Source: Methylotenera sp.
GTDB taxonomy: Bacteria; Pseudomonadota; Gammaproteobacteria; Burkholderiales; Methylophilaceae
NCBI RefSeq assembly: GCF_030653755.1
Contig: NZ_JAURYU010000020.1
Span: forward strand, 1 to 41,418
Length of the DNA stretch: 41,418 bases
Direction: 5' to 3'
Positions within the stretch are counted from its first letter, which is position 1, and every line of letters begins with the position of its first letter. Made by a program: the position numbers and the translations under genes. The notes under the pieces are model-generated. The model had not been told where the DNA came from and did no database searches. It saw nothing but the letters and a program-made list of their open reading frames with translations. Positions 27,264 through 35,343 of the stretch are shown here, piece by piece.

Positions 27264-27287
27264 TGAATCGCCACTAGTTTACTAGAC
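27264..27287 (-). repeat. Inverted-repeat site, copy 2 (CTAGTAAACTAG core)
   Basis: Read on the minus strand, this 24-bp site matches copy 1 at 23263-23285 except for one core base and a small change before GCGATTCA. It lies 91 bases upstream of the deoxyribosyltransferase-like start, in a divergent intergenic region, so it could also act as an operator. Confidence 0.6.
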
Positions 27288-27324
27288 TCCAAACCGCAAC
27301 TCTATCAAATGGATCACTGAGTAT

Positions 27325-27353
27325 TTGCAACTTAAAAACTATTTAACTAGAAT
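27325..27353 (+). promoter_or_regulatory. Candidate promoter of the plus-strand sulfotransferase/glycosyltransferase operon
   Basis: A -35-like TTGCAA (27325-27330) and a -10 TAGAAT (27348-27353, five of six consensus bases) are separated by exactly 17 bases. It lies about 100 bases before the first gene of the plus-strand block, in the 280-base divergent gap. Confidence 0.4.
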
Positions 27354-27453
27354 CGATGATGCTACTGGGCACAACAAACTCAGTCTACATCTATAATTTC
27401 ACTAAATTATTAACTTTTAACACTTCATCAAAAAATTATTTCGGATCGCAAAA

Positions 27454-28305
27454 ATGACAAAAGTAGTTTATATCGCTGGAACTGTTCATTCTGGCACCAC
27501 TTTACTCGGAATGTGCCTTGCAAGCACAGCCGTTGCAATACATTTTGGTGAAGTATTTAACATTTTGGATAAAAAACTTGAGCGCAACCTGAAGCAGTAT
27601 TGTACTACTGGCGTACTTGCAAAAGACTGTGATTTTTGGGCTCCAACACTTAAGAAGCTAGATTCTCTAGGAGAAAATTGTAGTACCCAAGACAAATACC
27701 ACGTTTTTTTAACCTCTGTAGAAGAACACTTTGGGAGTGAGGTTACAATAATAGACAGCTCAAAAGACCCTAAGCATATTCAAACGCTAGTTGATGTAGT
27801 AGGAGCAGACAATCTTACAATTATTCACCTTACAAAAGACGTAAGATCATACGCTGAGTCTATGGAGCAAAAGCGAAAGCGCTCAATAAATTGGAAAAAA
27901 ACTAAAATGTTTTTCTTTGGGTTTGGTTTAGAAGAACACTTCATTAAATGGTATAAAGTAAATAAGCGTATTGAAAAAGCAATTGAGCTATCAGGCGTCA
28001 AAAAAACAATAATATTGACCTACGAGTTTTTATGCTTAAGAAGTCATGAGGTAGCAAATCTTATCAACTCAGCGCATGGCGAACTCATTATCGATTTAGA
28101 TAAATCTCCACGCAGGTCTAGAGACTATACAATCACTGGCAACAGAATGAGAGAAAATCCAAAAAAATTAGCAGCGATTAACTATGATTTTAGATGGTTT
28201 GAATCAACTAGATGGATTAGACCTTTTTTATTATTTCCCAAAATTAGAAGATATAACGAATCAATCTATAGAAAGCTGTCATCTGGTGATATTTTTAAAA
28301 ACTAG
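27454..28305 (+). CDS. Sulfotransferase family protein (type 1 of three)
   Basis: A 283-residue P-loop sulfotransferase that would move sulfate from PAPS to a hydroxyl or amine. The 5'-phosphosulfate-binding loop is GTVHSGTTLLGM (about 9-20). A later IDSSKDPKHIQTL and IIHLTKDVRSYAESM segment supplies the 3'-phosphate-binding Arg/Ser region. The C-terminal half is basic. It is cytoplasmic as read; no signal peptide. First gene of the plus-strand block. No Shine-Dalgarno, as for most genes in this block. The acceptor is probably a glycan or lipid made by neighbouring glycosyltransferases. Confidence 0.75.
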   Translation: MTKVVYIAGTVHSGTTLLGMCLASTAVAIHFGEVFNILDKKLERNLKQYCTTGVLAKDCDFWAPTLKKLDSLGENCSTQDKYHVFLTSVEEHFGSEVTIIDSSKDPKHIQTLVDVVGADNLTIIHLTKDVRSYAESMEQKRKRSINWKKTKMFFFGFGLEEHFIKWYKVNKRIEKAIELSGVKKTIILTYEFLCLRSHEVANLINSAHGELIIDLDKSPRRSRDYTITGNRMRENPKKLAAINYDFRWFESTRWIRPFLLFPKIRRYNESIYRKLSSGDIFKN

Positions 28306-28435
28306 TCTCAATTCATCAGAGTTAATTCTATGTTACAGAAAAATAGTAGCTTTAAGGTAAAATACAGACGAATCAAAATTATAAAGTTATCTAAAATCAA
28401 GCCTTGATACCATAAATCATCAACAAAAATACATC

Positions 28436-29134
28436 ATGCGAAACGATATTATAAAAATATTCATAGGATACGACCCCGTCGAGAGTGTTGCATGGCATAC
28501 ATTAACTCACTCAATCTTAAGGCAGTCTAGCAAACCAGTTGCGATAGTGCCAATCAATTTAGCTAACCTAAACGATATCTACTCAAGAACTAGAGATGCT
28601 AAACAGTCGAATGAATTTTCATTTACACGTTTTTTGGTTCCTTATCTAAGCGACTATAATGGATTTTCTATTTTTCTTGACTGCGATATGCTACTCAGAA
28701 CTGACATCAACCAGATATTTGACGTAATTAACAGTGATCCAGGAAAAGCCATTTATGTAGTAAAACATGACTACACTCCTAAGAACTCGATAAAATACCT
28801 AAACAATATTCAGTATGCATATCCACGTAAAAATTGGTCATCTGTTGTGCTTTGGAACTGTGCTCACCCAAGCAATAAAATGATTACTCCTGATTACGTA
28901 AATACAGCTGACGCAATTTCATTACATAGATTTACCTGGCTTAAGGATGAAGAGATAGGTAGCTTGGATGTTAATTGGAATTGGCTTGTTGGCGAGTATG
29001 AGAATCCCAACAAAGATGTTAAAAACATCCATTGGACAGTCGGCGGCCCATATTTCAAAGAGTTCGATACTGCAGACTTTTCAAGGGAATGGTTTGAAGA
29101 GTATTCAAGAATGACATTTTGTAAGCAAAAGTAA
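28436..29134 (+). CDS. GT8-like glycosyltransferase
   Basis: A 232-residue GT-A fold enzyme. IKIFIGYDPVESVAWHTLTH opens the nucleotide-binding strand. FSIFLDCDMLLRTDI (about residues 78-92) contains the DxD metal/UDP-sugar motif typical of family 8-like retaining transferases. VVLWNCAHPSNK and HWTVGGPYF are later elements seen in related capsule proteins. It lies 130 bases after the sulfotransferase and 27 bases before another one. Donor and acceptor unknown. Confidence 0.7.
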   Translation: MRNDIIKIFIGYDPVESVAWHTLTHSILRQSSKPVAIVPINLANLNDIYSRTRDAKQSNEFSFTRFLVPYLSDYNGFSIFLDCDMLLRTDINQIFDVINSDPGKAIYVVKHDYTPKNSIKYLNNIQYAYPRKNWSSVVLWNCAHPSNKMITPDYVNTADAISLHRFTWLKDEEIGSLDVNWNWLVGEYENPNKDVKNIHWTVGGPYFKEFDTADFSREWFEEYSRMTFCKQK

Positions 29135-29161
29135 CTTTCTGACATATAAACCTTCTTAACC

Positions 29162-29923
29162 ATGTATATTTACAAAAAAATTTCACACTTAAAATCAGAC
29201 TCAATCAGACGTATCAACACTACGGTCTGCCCTTTAATTTTAAATCAGCGCTATAAAAATGTGATTATTAACAGCGATGCTCTAAAACACGTAGCCATTT
29301 TTCCAAAACTTAATATTGCTTTTAATAGAATCAAAAAGAATGCAAACTCTACTAGTATGGTATCTCTCGCATACTTAGATAGAGGCCTCATGCAAAATGA
29401 AAAGGATGCAAAAAGACACTCTCTACATTTACAAAAAATGCCTTTGAAGGAATGGCTAAAAATGAGTGGTTATCATTTTTCAGTAGTGATTAGAAATCCC
29501 TATACGAGAGTACTTTCAGCTTTTATTAACAAATTTTCAAAAAGTAGCTACTTAGAAAAATACGGACCGTTTGAAATTTCAGCCAATGGATTTAAGAAGT
29601 TTCTATACTGGCTTCAAGACGGTGGTCTTGGGGCAGATCCACACTGGGATTTACAAAAAAAGTTAATGTTATTACCATTGGCCTACTACGACCATGTAAT
29701 TAAGTTTGAAAACTATGCTGCCGAATTCATCGAATTATTGAATAAAAATAGTCTGGATCTTTCGCAAGAAGAACTTAAAAGTTTGAACATTTACTCTGGT
29801 CCTACAATTGGTTCAAACTCAAAACTCGATTTTTTCTATGATGATGAATCAAGGGAGTTAGTTCTAAAAATGTATATAGATGATTTTATTTGGCTTGGTT
29901 ATACAAAAGAGTTTCCAAATTAA
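29162..29923 (+). CDS. Carbohydrate sulfotransferase (Sulfotransfer_2-like, type 2 of three)
   Basis: A 253-residue protein resembling the sulfotransferase-2/HNK-1 family that sulfates polysaccharides. The 5'-PAPS loop appears as FNRIKKNANSTSM (about 58-70), with the usual first part altered. The 3'-phosphate motif is VVIRNPYTRVLSAFINKF (about 107-124), closely matching the family R-[NH]-P-[YF]-x-R-[VL]-x-SA pattern. DPHWDLQ follows as a typical substrate-side motif. 27 bases after the GT8-like gene and 41 before the amidohydrolase. Its presence with two other sulfotransferases argues for a sulfated glycan. Confidence 0.75.
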   Translation: MYIYKKISHLKSDSIRRINTTVCPLILNQRYKNVIINSDALKHVAIFPKLNIAFNRIKKNANSTSMVSLAYLDRGLMQNEKDAKRHSLHLQKMPLKEWLKMSGYHFSVVIRNPYTRVLSAFINKFSKSSYLEKYGPFEISANGFKKFLYWLQDGGLGADPHWDLQKKLMLLPLAYYDHVIKFENYAAEFIELLNKNSLDLSQEELKSLNIYSGPTIGSNSKLDFFYDDESRELVLKMYIDDFIWLGYTKEFPN

Positions 29924-29964
29924 TGTTAAGTAGTTTTTTTAAATAAATATTATTCGGTCAAATT

Positions 29965-31089
29965 ATGAATCGTAGCACCACACCTTACTTTACTGAACTA
30001 AGAGAAATGATTGCTAATCAAGGTGGTTTGTTCAATGCACACCTCCACTTAGACAGATCAGGGACTTTCCATGAAACGCTTAAGCTCATCAAAAACAATC
30101 AATCAGAAGCATCTCATCTTTCGTTATCTAGAAAACATTCTATTATTCCGACAATACACTCTAGTGAGTGTTATGAAACAGATAATCTGATAGAAAGAGT
30201 GAGTCAATACCTAGACATGATGATCAATGTTGGCACAAGTAGAGCAGATACTGTTGTAGACGTTACTAATGACAACATTAAGTTACGAGGACTTAATGCG
30301 CTAACAAGCGTTAAAAATAAATATAAGGATAAAATTGATTTTAGACTAGGTGCATACTCGCCCCTTGGTTTCCGTGAAGATGAGCCAGAGAGCTGGAAAC
30401 TGATTGAAGAGGCTGCAACCTATGCTGACTTTATTGGGTCATTACCTGAACGTGACGACATCAAAATGTATCCTGACCATATAGGCTTTGATGAAAGCTG
30501 TAAGAGATCAATCCTACTGTCTATTAAATTAAAAAAACCTCTCCATATACATTTAGACCAGCAAAATCATCATTATGAGAATGGAACAGAAAGATTTCTC
30601 GAAACTGCTCTATCCCTAGAAATTCCTGTAAACAGACTAAAAGAACCCTACATATGGCTTGTGCATGTAATATCTCCCTCAACATATGAGGAGGACAGGT
30701 TTCAAAAAATTATAGATCAGCTTGCAAAGCTCAATATTGGTGTTATTTGCTGCCCTTCCGCGGCAATTAGCATGCGTCAAATACGGACGCTCAATTCACC
30801 AACTTACAATTCTATCGCTAGGATTTTAGACATGTTAGCGGCTGGAATTTGGGTTAGAGTCGGATCTGATAATATATGTGATATCACATCACCTGCAGGT
30901 ACGATAGATTTAGTTGATGAACTATTTGTATTATGCAATGCAATCCGTTATTACGATCTCAATATCATCTCAAAATTAGGCTCAGGTTCTAAGATTAATG
31001 AACATGAACGTTTAGGCTTGATAGAACATCTAGCTAAAGATAAGCAAGAGTGTTTAGAAGTTAGTAAAAAATACATATCAAACGAATAA
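29965..31089 (+). CDS. Amidohydrolase-superfamily deaminase (cytosine deaminase/AtzC-like)
   Basis: A 374-residue TIM-barrel metal hydrolase. Metal ligands visible in order: HxH in NAHLHLDRSG (about 24-33), H in PLHIHLDQQNHH (about 192-203), H in WLVHVIS and D in RVGSDNICD (about 310). This is the single-metal layout of cytosine deaminase and N-isopropylammelide hydrolase rather than the carboxylated-Lys dinuclear type. Known members hydrolyse amino groups or rings of N-heterocycles. Finding it within sulfotransferase and glycosyltransferase genes is unusual. It could process a heterocyclic moiety connected to the LarB operon 3 kb away (speculation). The substrate is unknown. Confidence 0.75.
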   Translation: MNRSTTPYFTELREMIANQGGLFNAHLHLDRSGTFHETLKLIKNNQSEASHLSLSRKHSIIPTIHSSECYETDNLIERVSQYLDMMINVGTSRADTVVDVTNDNIKLRGLNALTSVKNKYKDKIDFRLGAYSPLGFREDEPESWKLIEEAATYADFIGSLPERDDIKMYPDHIGFDESCKRSILLSIKLKKPLHIHLDQQNHHYENGTERFLETALSLEIPVNRLKEPYIWLVHVISPSTYEEDRFQKIIDQLAKLNIGVICCPSAAISMRQIRTLNSPTYNSIARILDMLAAGIWVRVGSDNICDITSPAGTIDLVDELFVLCNAIRYYDLNIISKLGSGSKINEHERLGLIEHLAKDKQECLEVSKKYISNE

Positions 31090-31113
31090 CTTAACATCAA
31101 AGCGTTAAACATC

Positions 31114-32241
31114 ATGAAAAATATTGCTATCGCAGCAGATAACCCAGAGCTTTACTCACAAACTTTCGTTCGTAGACATATTAACGAATTATTTAGTGGA
31201 AGAACTGTAGTTGTACTTACGAAAAATCGTACTTTATCAAACATTAGAAAGCCTATTTTTATATATGCAAAACCCAAAGGTTTTTTTAATAAGATTAAAA
31301 AGATAGTCTCAAATTTAAGTATATTTATAAAAAACAAGCCCTCACTGGAAGATCAATTTGCAGAGTTTCTAATTGCAAATAAGGTGAATTTTCTAATTGC
31401 CGAATTTGGTTACGTTGGCCTGAAAGTTTACAATTCAATCTCTCACTTAAATATTCCAATGTATTGTTATTTTAGGGGATCTGATGCCTCTCAGAGACTA
31501 AACGATAAAAAGTATATCAAAAACCTACAATCGATGATGCCAAAGATTTCAGGCATTGTCGCTGTTTCACAAAGCCTAATAAACAATCTTAAACAAAACG
31601 GAATTCACCATCCAGTCACTCACGTTATACCTAGTGGTGTCGATACTCATCAATTTCAACCTTCCATAAAAGATGACTCTCTTTTAGTTGCAGTAGGCAG
31701 ATTTGTAGAAAAAAAAGCACCAGATATCACCATCAAAGCATTTGCGGCTACAATCAAGAAATTTCCTAATGCTAGGCTTGAAATGATTGGCGATGGGCCT
31801 ATGCTGCCTTACTGCAAAACATTAGCCCAAGAACTAGGTATTGCTGCTAGCATTATATTTCATGGATCAAAAGAGCATGCTTTTGTAAAAAATACTTTAG
31901 CAAAATCAAGTATATTCTTACAACACTCTATAACAGCGCCTAACGGCGACATTGAGGGCTTGCCAACTGCCATACAGGAAGCAATGGCTTCAGGAGCCGT
32001 TGTGATATCAACAAATCATTCAGGTATTCCTGAGCATATTATAAATAACTTTAACGGTTTGACAGTAGAGGAAGGTGATCTTAGTAACTATATTGAGGCG
32101 ATTAATAAAGTTTTTGAGGATGCCGATTTCAGAAACACTTTAGCTATAAATGCAAGAAATTATGCAGAAAAACATCTGGATTATAGGGTGAATTACGAGA
32201 AATTAGAGCAGCTAATTACAAATGAAATAAACAAAGCTTAA
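31114..32241 (+). CDS. Family 4 glycosyltransferase
   Basis: A 375-residue GT-B enzyme. The N-terminal domain has PELYSQTFVRRHINEL, the S-x-TF-[VI] signature of WcaL-like capsular GT4s, and YCYFRGSDAS. The C-terminal domain has LLVAVGRFVEKKAPDITIKA and the donor-site motif EGLPTAIQEAMASGAVVIST followed by SGIPEHI, containing the E-x7-E signature. It would add a sugar from a nucleotide donor at the cytoplasmic face. Last gene of the plus-strand block; its stop overlaps the stop of the convergent gene by three bases, so the two operons abut without a terminator spacer. Confidence 0.9.
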   Translation: MKNIAIAADNPELYSQTFVRRHINELFSGRTVVVLTKNRTLSNIRKPIFIYAKPKGFFNKIKKIVSNLSIFIKNKPSLEDQFAEFLIANKVNFLIAEFGYVGLKVYNSISHLNIPMYCYFRGSDASQRLNDKKYIKNLQSMMPKISGIVAVSQSLINNLKQNGIHHPVTHVIPSGVDTHQFQPSIKDDSLLVAVGRFVEKKAPDITIKAFAATIKKFPNARLEMIGDGPMLPYCKTLAQELGIAASIIFHGSKEHAFVKNTLAKSSIFLQHSITAPNGDIEGLPTAIQEAMASGAVVISTNHSGIPEHIINNFNGLTVEEGDLSNYIEAINKVFEDADFRNTLAINARNYAEKHLDYRVNYEKLEQLITNEINKA

Positions 32242-33728
32242 TCATCATAAAGATAATTTGAAAAATCTAAAAAGCTATTTTGTATGTTCGCTCTGCGTAT
32301 CATATAGCTTTGAGGAAAAGTATTTTCCTGACCAGAAAAACAATTAACCAATGCTCTAATAATTTCTACAGTAGTTATATACCCTTTTGACAATTCTTTA
32401 TCATAAGAAACTCTACAAGTATCTCTTGGATAAACAGCTGCCAAAACACCGAAATTATCTTGAATAACAAGTTTATCGTTATTCTTTTGGTTATAAAGCT
32501 TCGAAGATATCTGAACACCTGAATCACCGAGAATCAAAATAACTGCAGATTGATCTTTTTCAAGAATTGCTTCTTTAATCCTAATAAGATTATCTGCTGC
32601 TCTTTGAGCAGCAGTAAGATAATGCTTCCTAAACGCCTTAACCCCATTTTGATTGCTATCTAAAGTTATATTTGAGGGCGCATGTATTGGAGGCTTTAGA
32701 TGAGCAATAAGTAATTGAGGCTTGAAATTAACAGACTGATTTTGGATGTTTGATATTAGAAAATTAGAAGAAGATTCTGATTTTCGATTGCTAAAAATCT
32801 CATGATTCCTGATAAAGCAAGCCCCAAAAAACATCATATTTCTAACGTACTCAGGATAATAGTCACTCTTACAGAGGGTAAACTCTTTATTCACTAAATA
32901 GTTATCAACATGCAATCCACCTGGTCTGCCAAACTTATAGTCATCAGCAACAGTTGTAACTGCATAACCATTACTCTGAAAAATTGTAACCAATGGACTT
33001 CTTTTTAATCCGGAAAAAGCATACCCCCGTTCCTTTGGAATAATTTTCTTGTATACACTGTCTGTCAAAGAGAAAAGAGAGGCATATGCGTTACGAGTTG
33101 GATATGCATCCGAAAATGTGTTTTTAAAAATACTGAAATCATTATCTTTAAGCGCCTCCTCAAAAGGAGAGCTGGAAATATTGATAGTTTTCTTCAAGAC
33201 AGAAGATGGTGAAGCCGCTAAGAATCCAATAATATAAACATTTGGTTTTTGATTAAACTTAATTTCTTTTAAATCTGAGTAAAAACTATCTATTTCAATT
33301 TCAGAATTGATATTATTTAACTGAGAGTTGGTCCGTGGACTAGTAAAGTTAAAAATTACAATTGATGAAATTGCCAATAGGCAAAAACAAAGTAGTCTTT
33401 TATTATTAAGGACAACAATAAGCAAAATGAGAAATGCTAAAGCAATTGCTATTGTTCTAAAGAGTAAATATTCTCTATGAAAAATCAAGAAAATTGCATA
33501 ACAGGACACGGTGAGTATTATCGTTAGATAAATATAATTGACATAATACCTGTTAAAGCGTCTTATTACGCAGTGATAAAGGGCTATGGATATTAATGAA
33601 ACTAATATTGTATATCCATAGAAAATTAAGTTGTCATAAGTATGGTTTATAGAAAATGTTGTTCGCCAGTAAAATGAGAGCCAAAGAATATTAAAAAAAA
33701 GAATTACTAGTGTTGCAGCATGTTTCAT
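32238..33728 (-). CDS. Alkaline-phosphatase-superfamily (sulfatase-like) membrane protein, apparently degenerate
   Basis: A 496-residue protein with about five N-terminal transmembrane helices (to residue 128) and an external domain of the sulfatase/phosphoethanolamine-transferase type. The first metal-ligand motif, normally [IL]xF-D or L-D-G/A, reads YIIGFLAASP, with Leu170 where Asp is expected. The nucleophile position is kept as a Thr (YPTRNAYASL, Thr211). The distal SDHG motif reads LGDSGVQ, so the Asp remains but the His is Ser. With two ligand positions changed, metal-dependent hydrolysis or transfer is doubtful; it may be a pseudoenzyme or bind one metal. Family relatives modify surface glycans. 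Last gene of the minus-strand block. Confidence 0.6.
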   Translation of the reverse strand: MKHAATLVILFFNILWLSFYWRTTFSINHTYDNLIFYGYTILVSLISIALYHCVIRRFNRYYVNYIYLTIILTVSCYAIFLIFHREYLLFRTIAIALAFLILLIVVLNNKRLLCFCLLAISSIVIFNFTSPRTNSQLNNINSEIEIDSFYSDLKEIKFNQKPNVYIIGFLAASPSSVLKKTINISSSPFEEALKDNDFSIFKNTFSDAYPTRNAYASLFSLTDSVYKKIIPKERGYAFSGLKRSPLVTIFQSNGYAVTTVADDYKFGRPGGLHVDNYLVNKEFTLCKSDYYPEYVRNMMFFGACFIRNHEIFSNRKSESSSNFLISNIQNQSVNFKPQLLIAHLKPPIHAPSNITLDSNQNGVKAFRKHYLTAAQRAADNLIRIKEAILEKDQSAVILILGDSGVQISSKLYNQKNNDKLVIQDNFGVLAAVYPRDTCRVSYDKELSKGYITTVEIIRALVNCFSGQENTFPQSYMIRRANIQNSFLDFSNYLYDD

Positions 33729-33758
33729 ATTATCTAAACTATACTCATTTGAACTGGA

Positions 33759-34487
33759 TTAAAGATAAGCCTGTAATTTTTTTAGAATTTTGTCTGGATT
33801 GTCTCCACCTTTTAACTTGTGAACGAATTTAGATAAATTAAAACCAAAAGATCCAGCAGAAATACTTCTGTGCAATTCTTTTCTTCTTTCATCAACTAAG
33901 CTTATCCCTAGAAATTCCTCCAACTTTTGAAAGTCAGTGTCATCGTTCATAAATCTCGAGTAATCCAACACCAGATAATCATTTTTAGTTTCAGACAAAT
34001 AATTGAGAATATACTGATTATGCAGACACCAACTATGGAAAAAATATCTAATGGTTAGGACTTTCTTTCTAATTGAGCGTGCATTGTTCCAATAATGCAC
34101 CCAAACCTCTTTAGGAGAGCGAAATACAACCAGTACCTTATGAGAGGGAGCTACATCACTCCAATCATCATATGTAAAACAAGTCCTTGGATCCTTAAAC
34201 CCCCAGTTCAAGTGGGTGGTATTTATTTCATTCACCAAGTTTTTCATTTTGATTTTTGATTCTTTACTCACGGAGTTAGAAAGTGGTCTAATCATTAGAC
34301 TAAACAAACTACTACTACCAAGTAATTCATTGTTGATCTTCTTGGTGAAATATCTTTCAGCTTTATTTCCATCATCATATGAAATGCCATGCTGATAATC
34401 CTCTACCATATTTATACCAGAATGGTGTAGTACGTTAGATATCAGTGTAGTGCCTGACTTATGCATACCCAAAACAATAACTATCAA
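33759..34487 (-). CDS. Sulfotransferase family protein (type 3 of three)
   Basis: A 242-residue P-loop sulfotransferase. VLGMHKSGTTLISNVLHHSG (about 5-24) is a textbook 5'-phosphosulfate loop. WGFKDPRTCF and VLVVFRSPKEVWVHYWN supply the 3'-phosphate Arg/Ser site. The frame starts at TTG (34487), six bases after a GGAG, which supports that start. 30 bases before the degenerate phosphatase-like gene on the same strand. A different subtype from the two sulfotransferases on the plus strand, so it probably has a different acceptor. Confidence 0.8.
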   Translation of the reverse strand: MIVIVLGMHKSGTTLISNVLHHSGINMVEDYQHGISYDDGNKAERYFTKKINNELLGSSSLFSLMIRPLSNSVSKESKIKMKNLVNEINTTHLNWGFKDPRTCFTYDDWSDVAPSHKVLVVFRSPKEVWVHYWNNARSIRKKVLTIRYFFHSWCLHNQYILNYLSETKNDYLVLDYSRFMNDDTDFQKLEEFLGISLVDERRKELHRSISAGSFGFNLSKFVHKLKGGDNPDKILKKLQAYL

Positions 34488-34576
34488 AAAAATCTCCGAA
34501 TACTACTCAAGTCAGATGAGTTTAAAGTTTATATAAAATGACTATTCGCTTGAAATAAAGAACAAAAACAATCCTA

Positions 34577-35329
34577 TCAAATTAAATTCAACACCCCTGC
34601 TAACTCAGGCTCAGTTGTTGAAATACGATAGTGTTTATTTAACGATCTTAATATGGCTAAGTCAGCTTCAACATGTGGTGTCAAATCAGTATTTTTGGGT
34701 AATTTCTTCATACTGATGACCTCATGCTTAATCTGCTGTAAGTTTCTATTATTCAAGCCAATGCCGACAATAATATATTCAGCGGAGTTCCCATATTCAA
34801 CTATTGCTACAAGAAGAGAAATTATGCCTGTTGACGGTCTATATTTGCCTTTAACTTCTGTATGTGTATCTAAAAAGTTATAAATTAAAAAATTTAGAAA
34901 ATCTTTAAATTGAATATGTACGGATTGAGCGAAAAATTTTTTTGTTAAAATGGGATAACGTAGGTAAGCAAGAGATGTTATTAGCCCTACGATTTGCTCT
35001 GGACGGATAATTTCTATTTGTGCCTGAAAACCTTGCTCTCTAAGATTTTGACTAACTTCAAATGATAAATTGGATTCATTAGACTCTCCAATTAGAATCA
35101 ATTTATCTGGTTTTGATTTTGCAACTGAATCCCATTTTTTTCTATAGACATCATCTAAACTTTGAAAAAAACTTTTGCTCAAAACTCTAGTGCTCGCTAC
35201 TACATTAACACAATTATAAACTGGGAGAGCATCAGCATAAAAGCCGATTGCTCCATTCGCAAAATAGGCGGCATCACCATCTATGAATCTAGCACTAGGC
35301 TTTGTACCCGCAATTATAATGCGCTTCAT
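34577..35329 (-). CDS. Unknown protein with GxxPS and RPSTG motifs, possibly sialyltransferase-fold
   Basis: 250 residues. The ATG at 35329 is preferred over the TTG at 35332 because an AAAGG lies five bases upstream. No family is recognised with confidence. Visible: an N-terminal strand and turn, RIIIAGTKPSARFIDG, like the G-x-GPS start of sialyltransferase-fold and DUF115-like proteins; a mid RPSTGIISLLVAI followed by EYIIVGIGL; and a C-terminal HVEADLAILRSLNK. This order resembles the sialyl motifs of GT29/GT42-like enzymes loosely. No membrane segment. It lies 11 bases after the acyl-ligase fusion gene, so the two likely work in the same step. A glycosyl or phosphosugar transferase role is a guess. 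Confidence 0.35.
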   Translation of the reverse strand: MKRIIIAGTKPSARFIDGDAAYFANGAIGFYADALPVYNCVNVVASTRVLSKSFFQSLDDVYRKKWDSVAKSKPDKLILIGESNESNLSFEVSQNLREQGFQAQIEIIRPEQIVGLITSLAYLRYPILTKKFFAQSVHIQFKDFLNFLIYNFLDTHTEVKGKYRPSTGIISLLVAIVEYGNSAEYIIVGIGLNNRNLQQIKHEVISMKKLPKNTDLTPHVEADLAILRSLNKHYRISTTEPELAGVLNLI

Positions 35330-35343
35330 CAATACCTTTCAAA

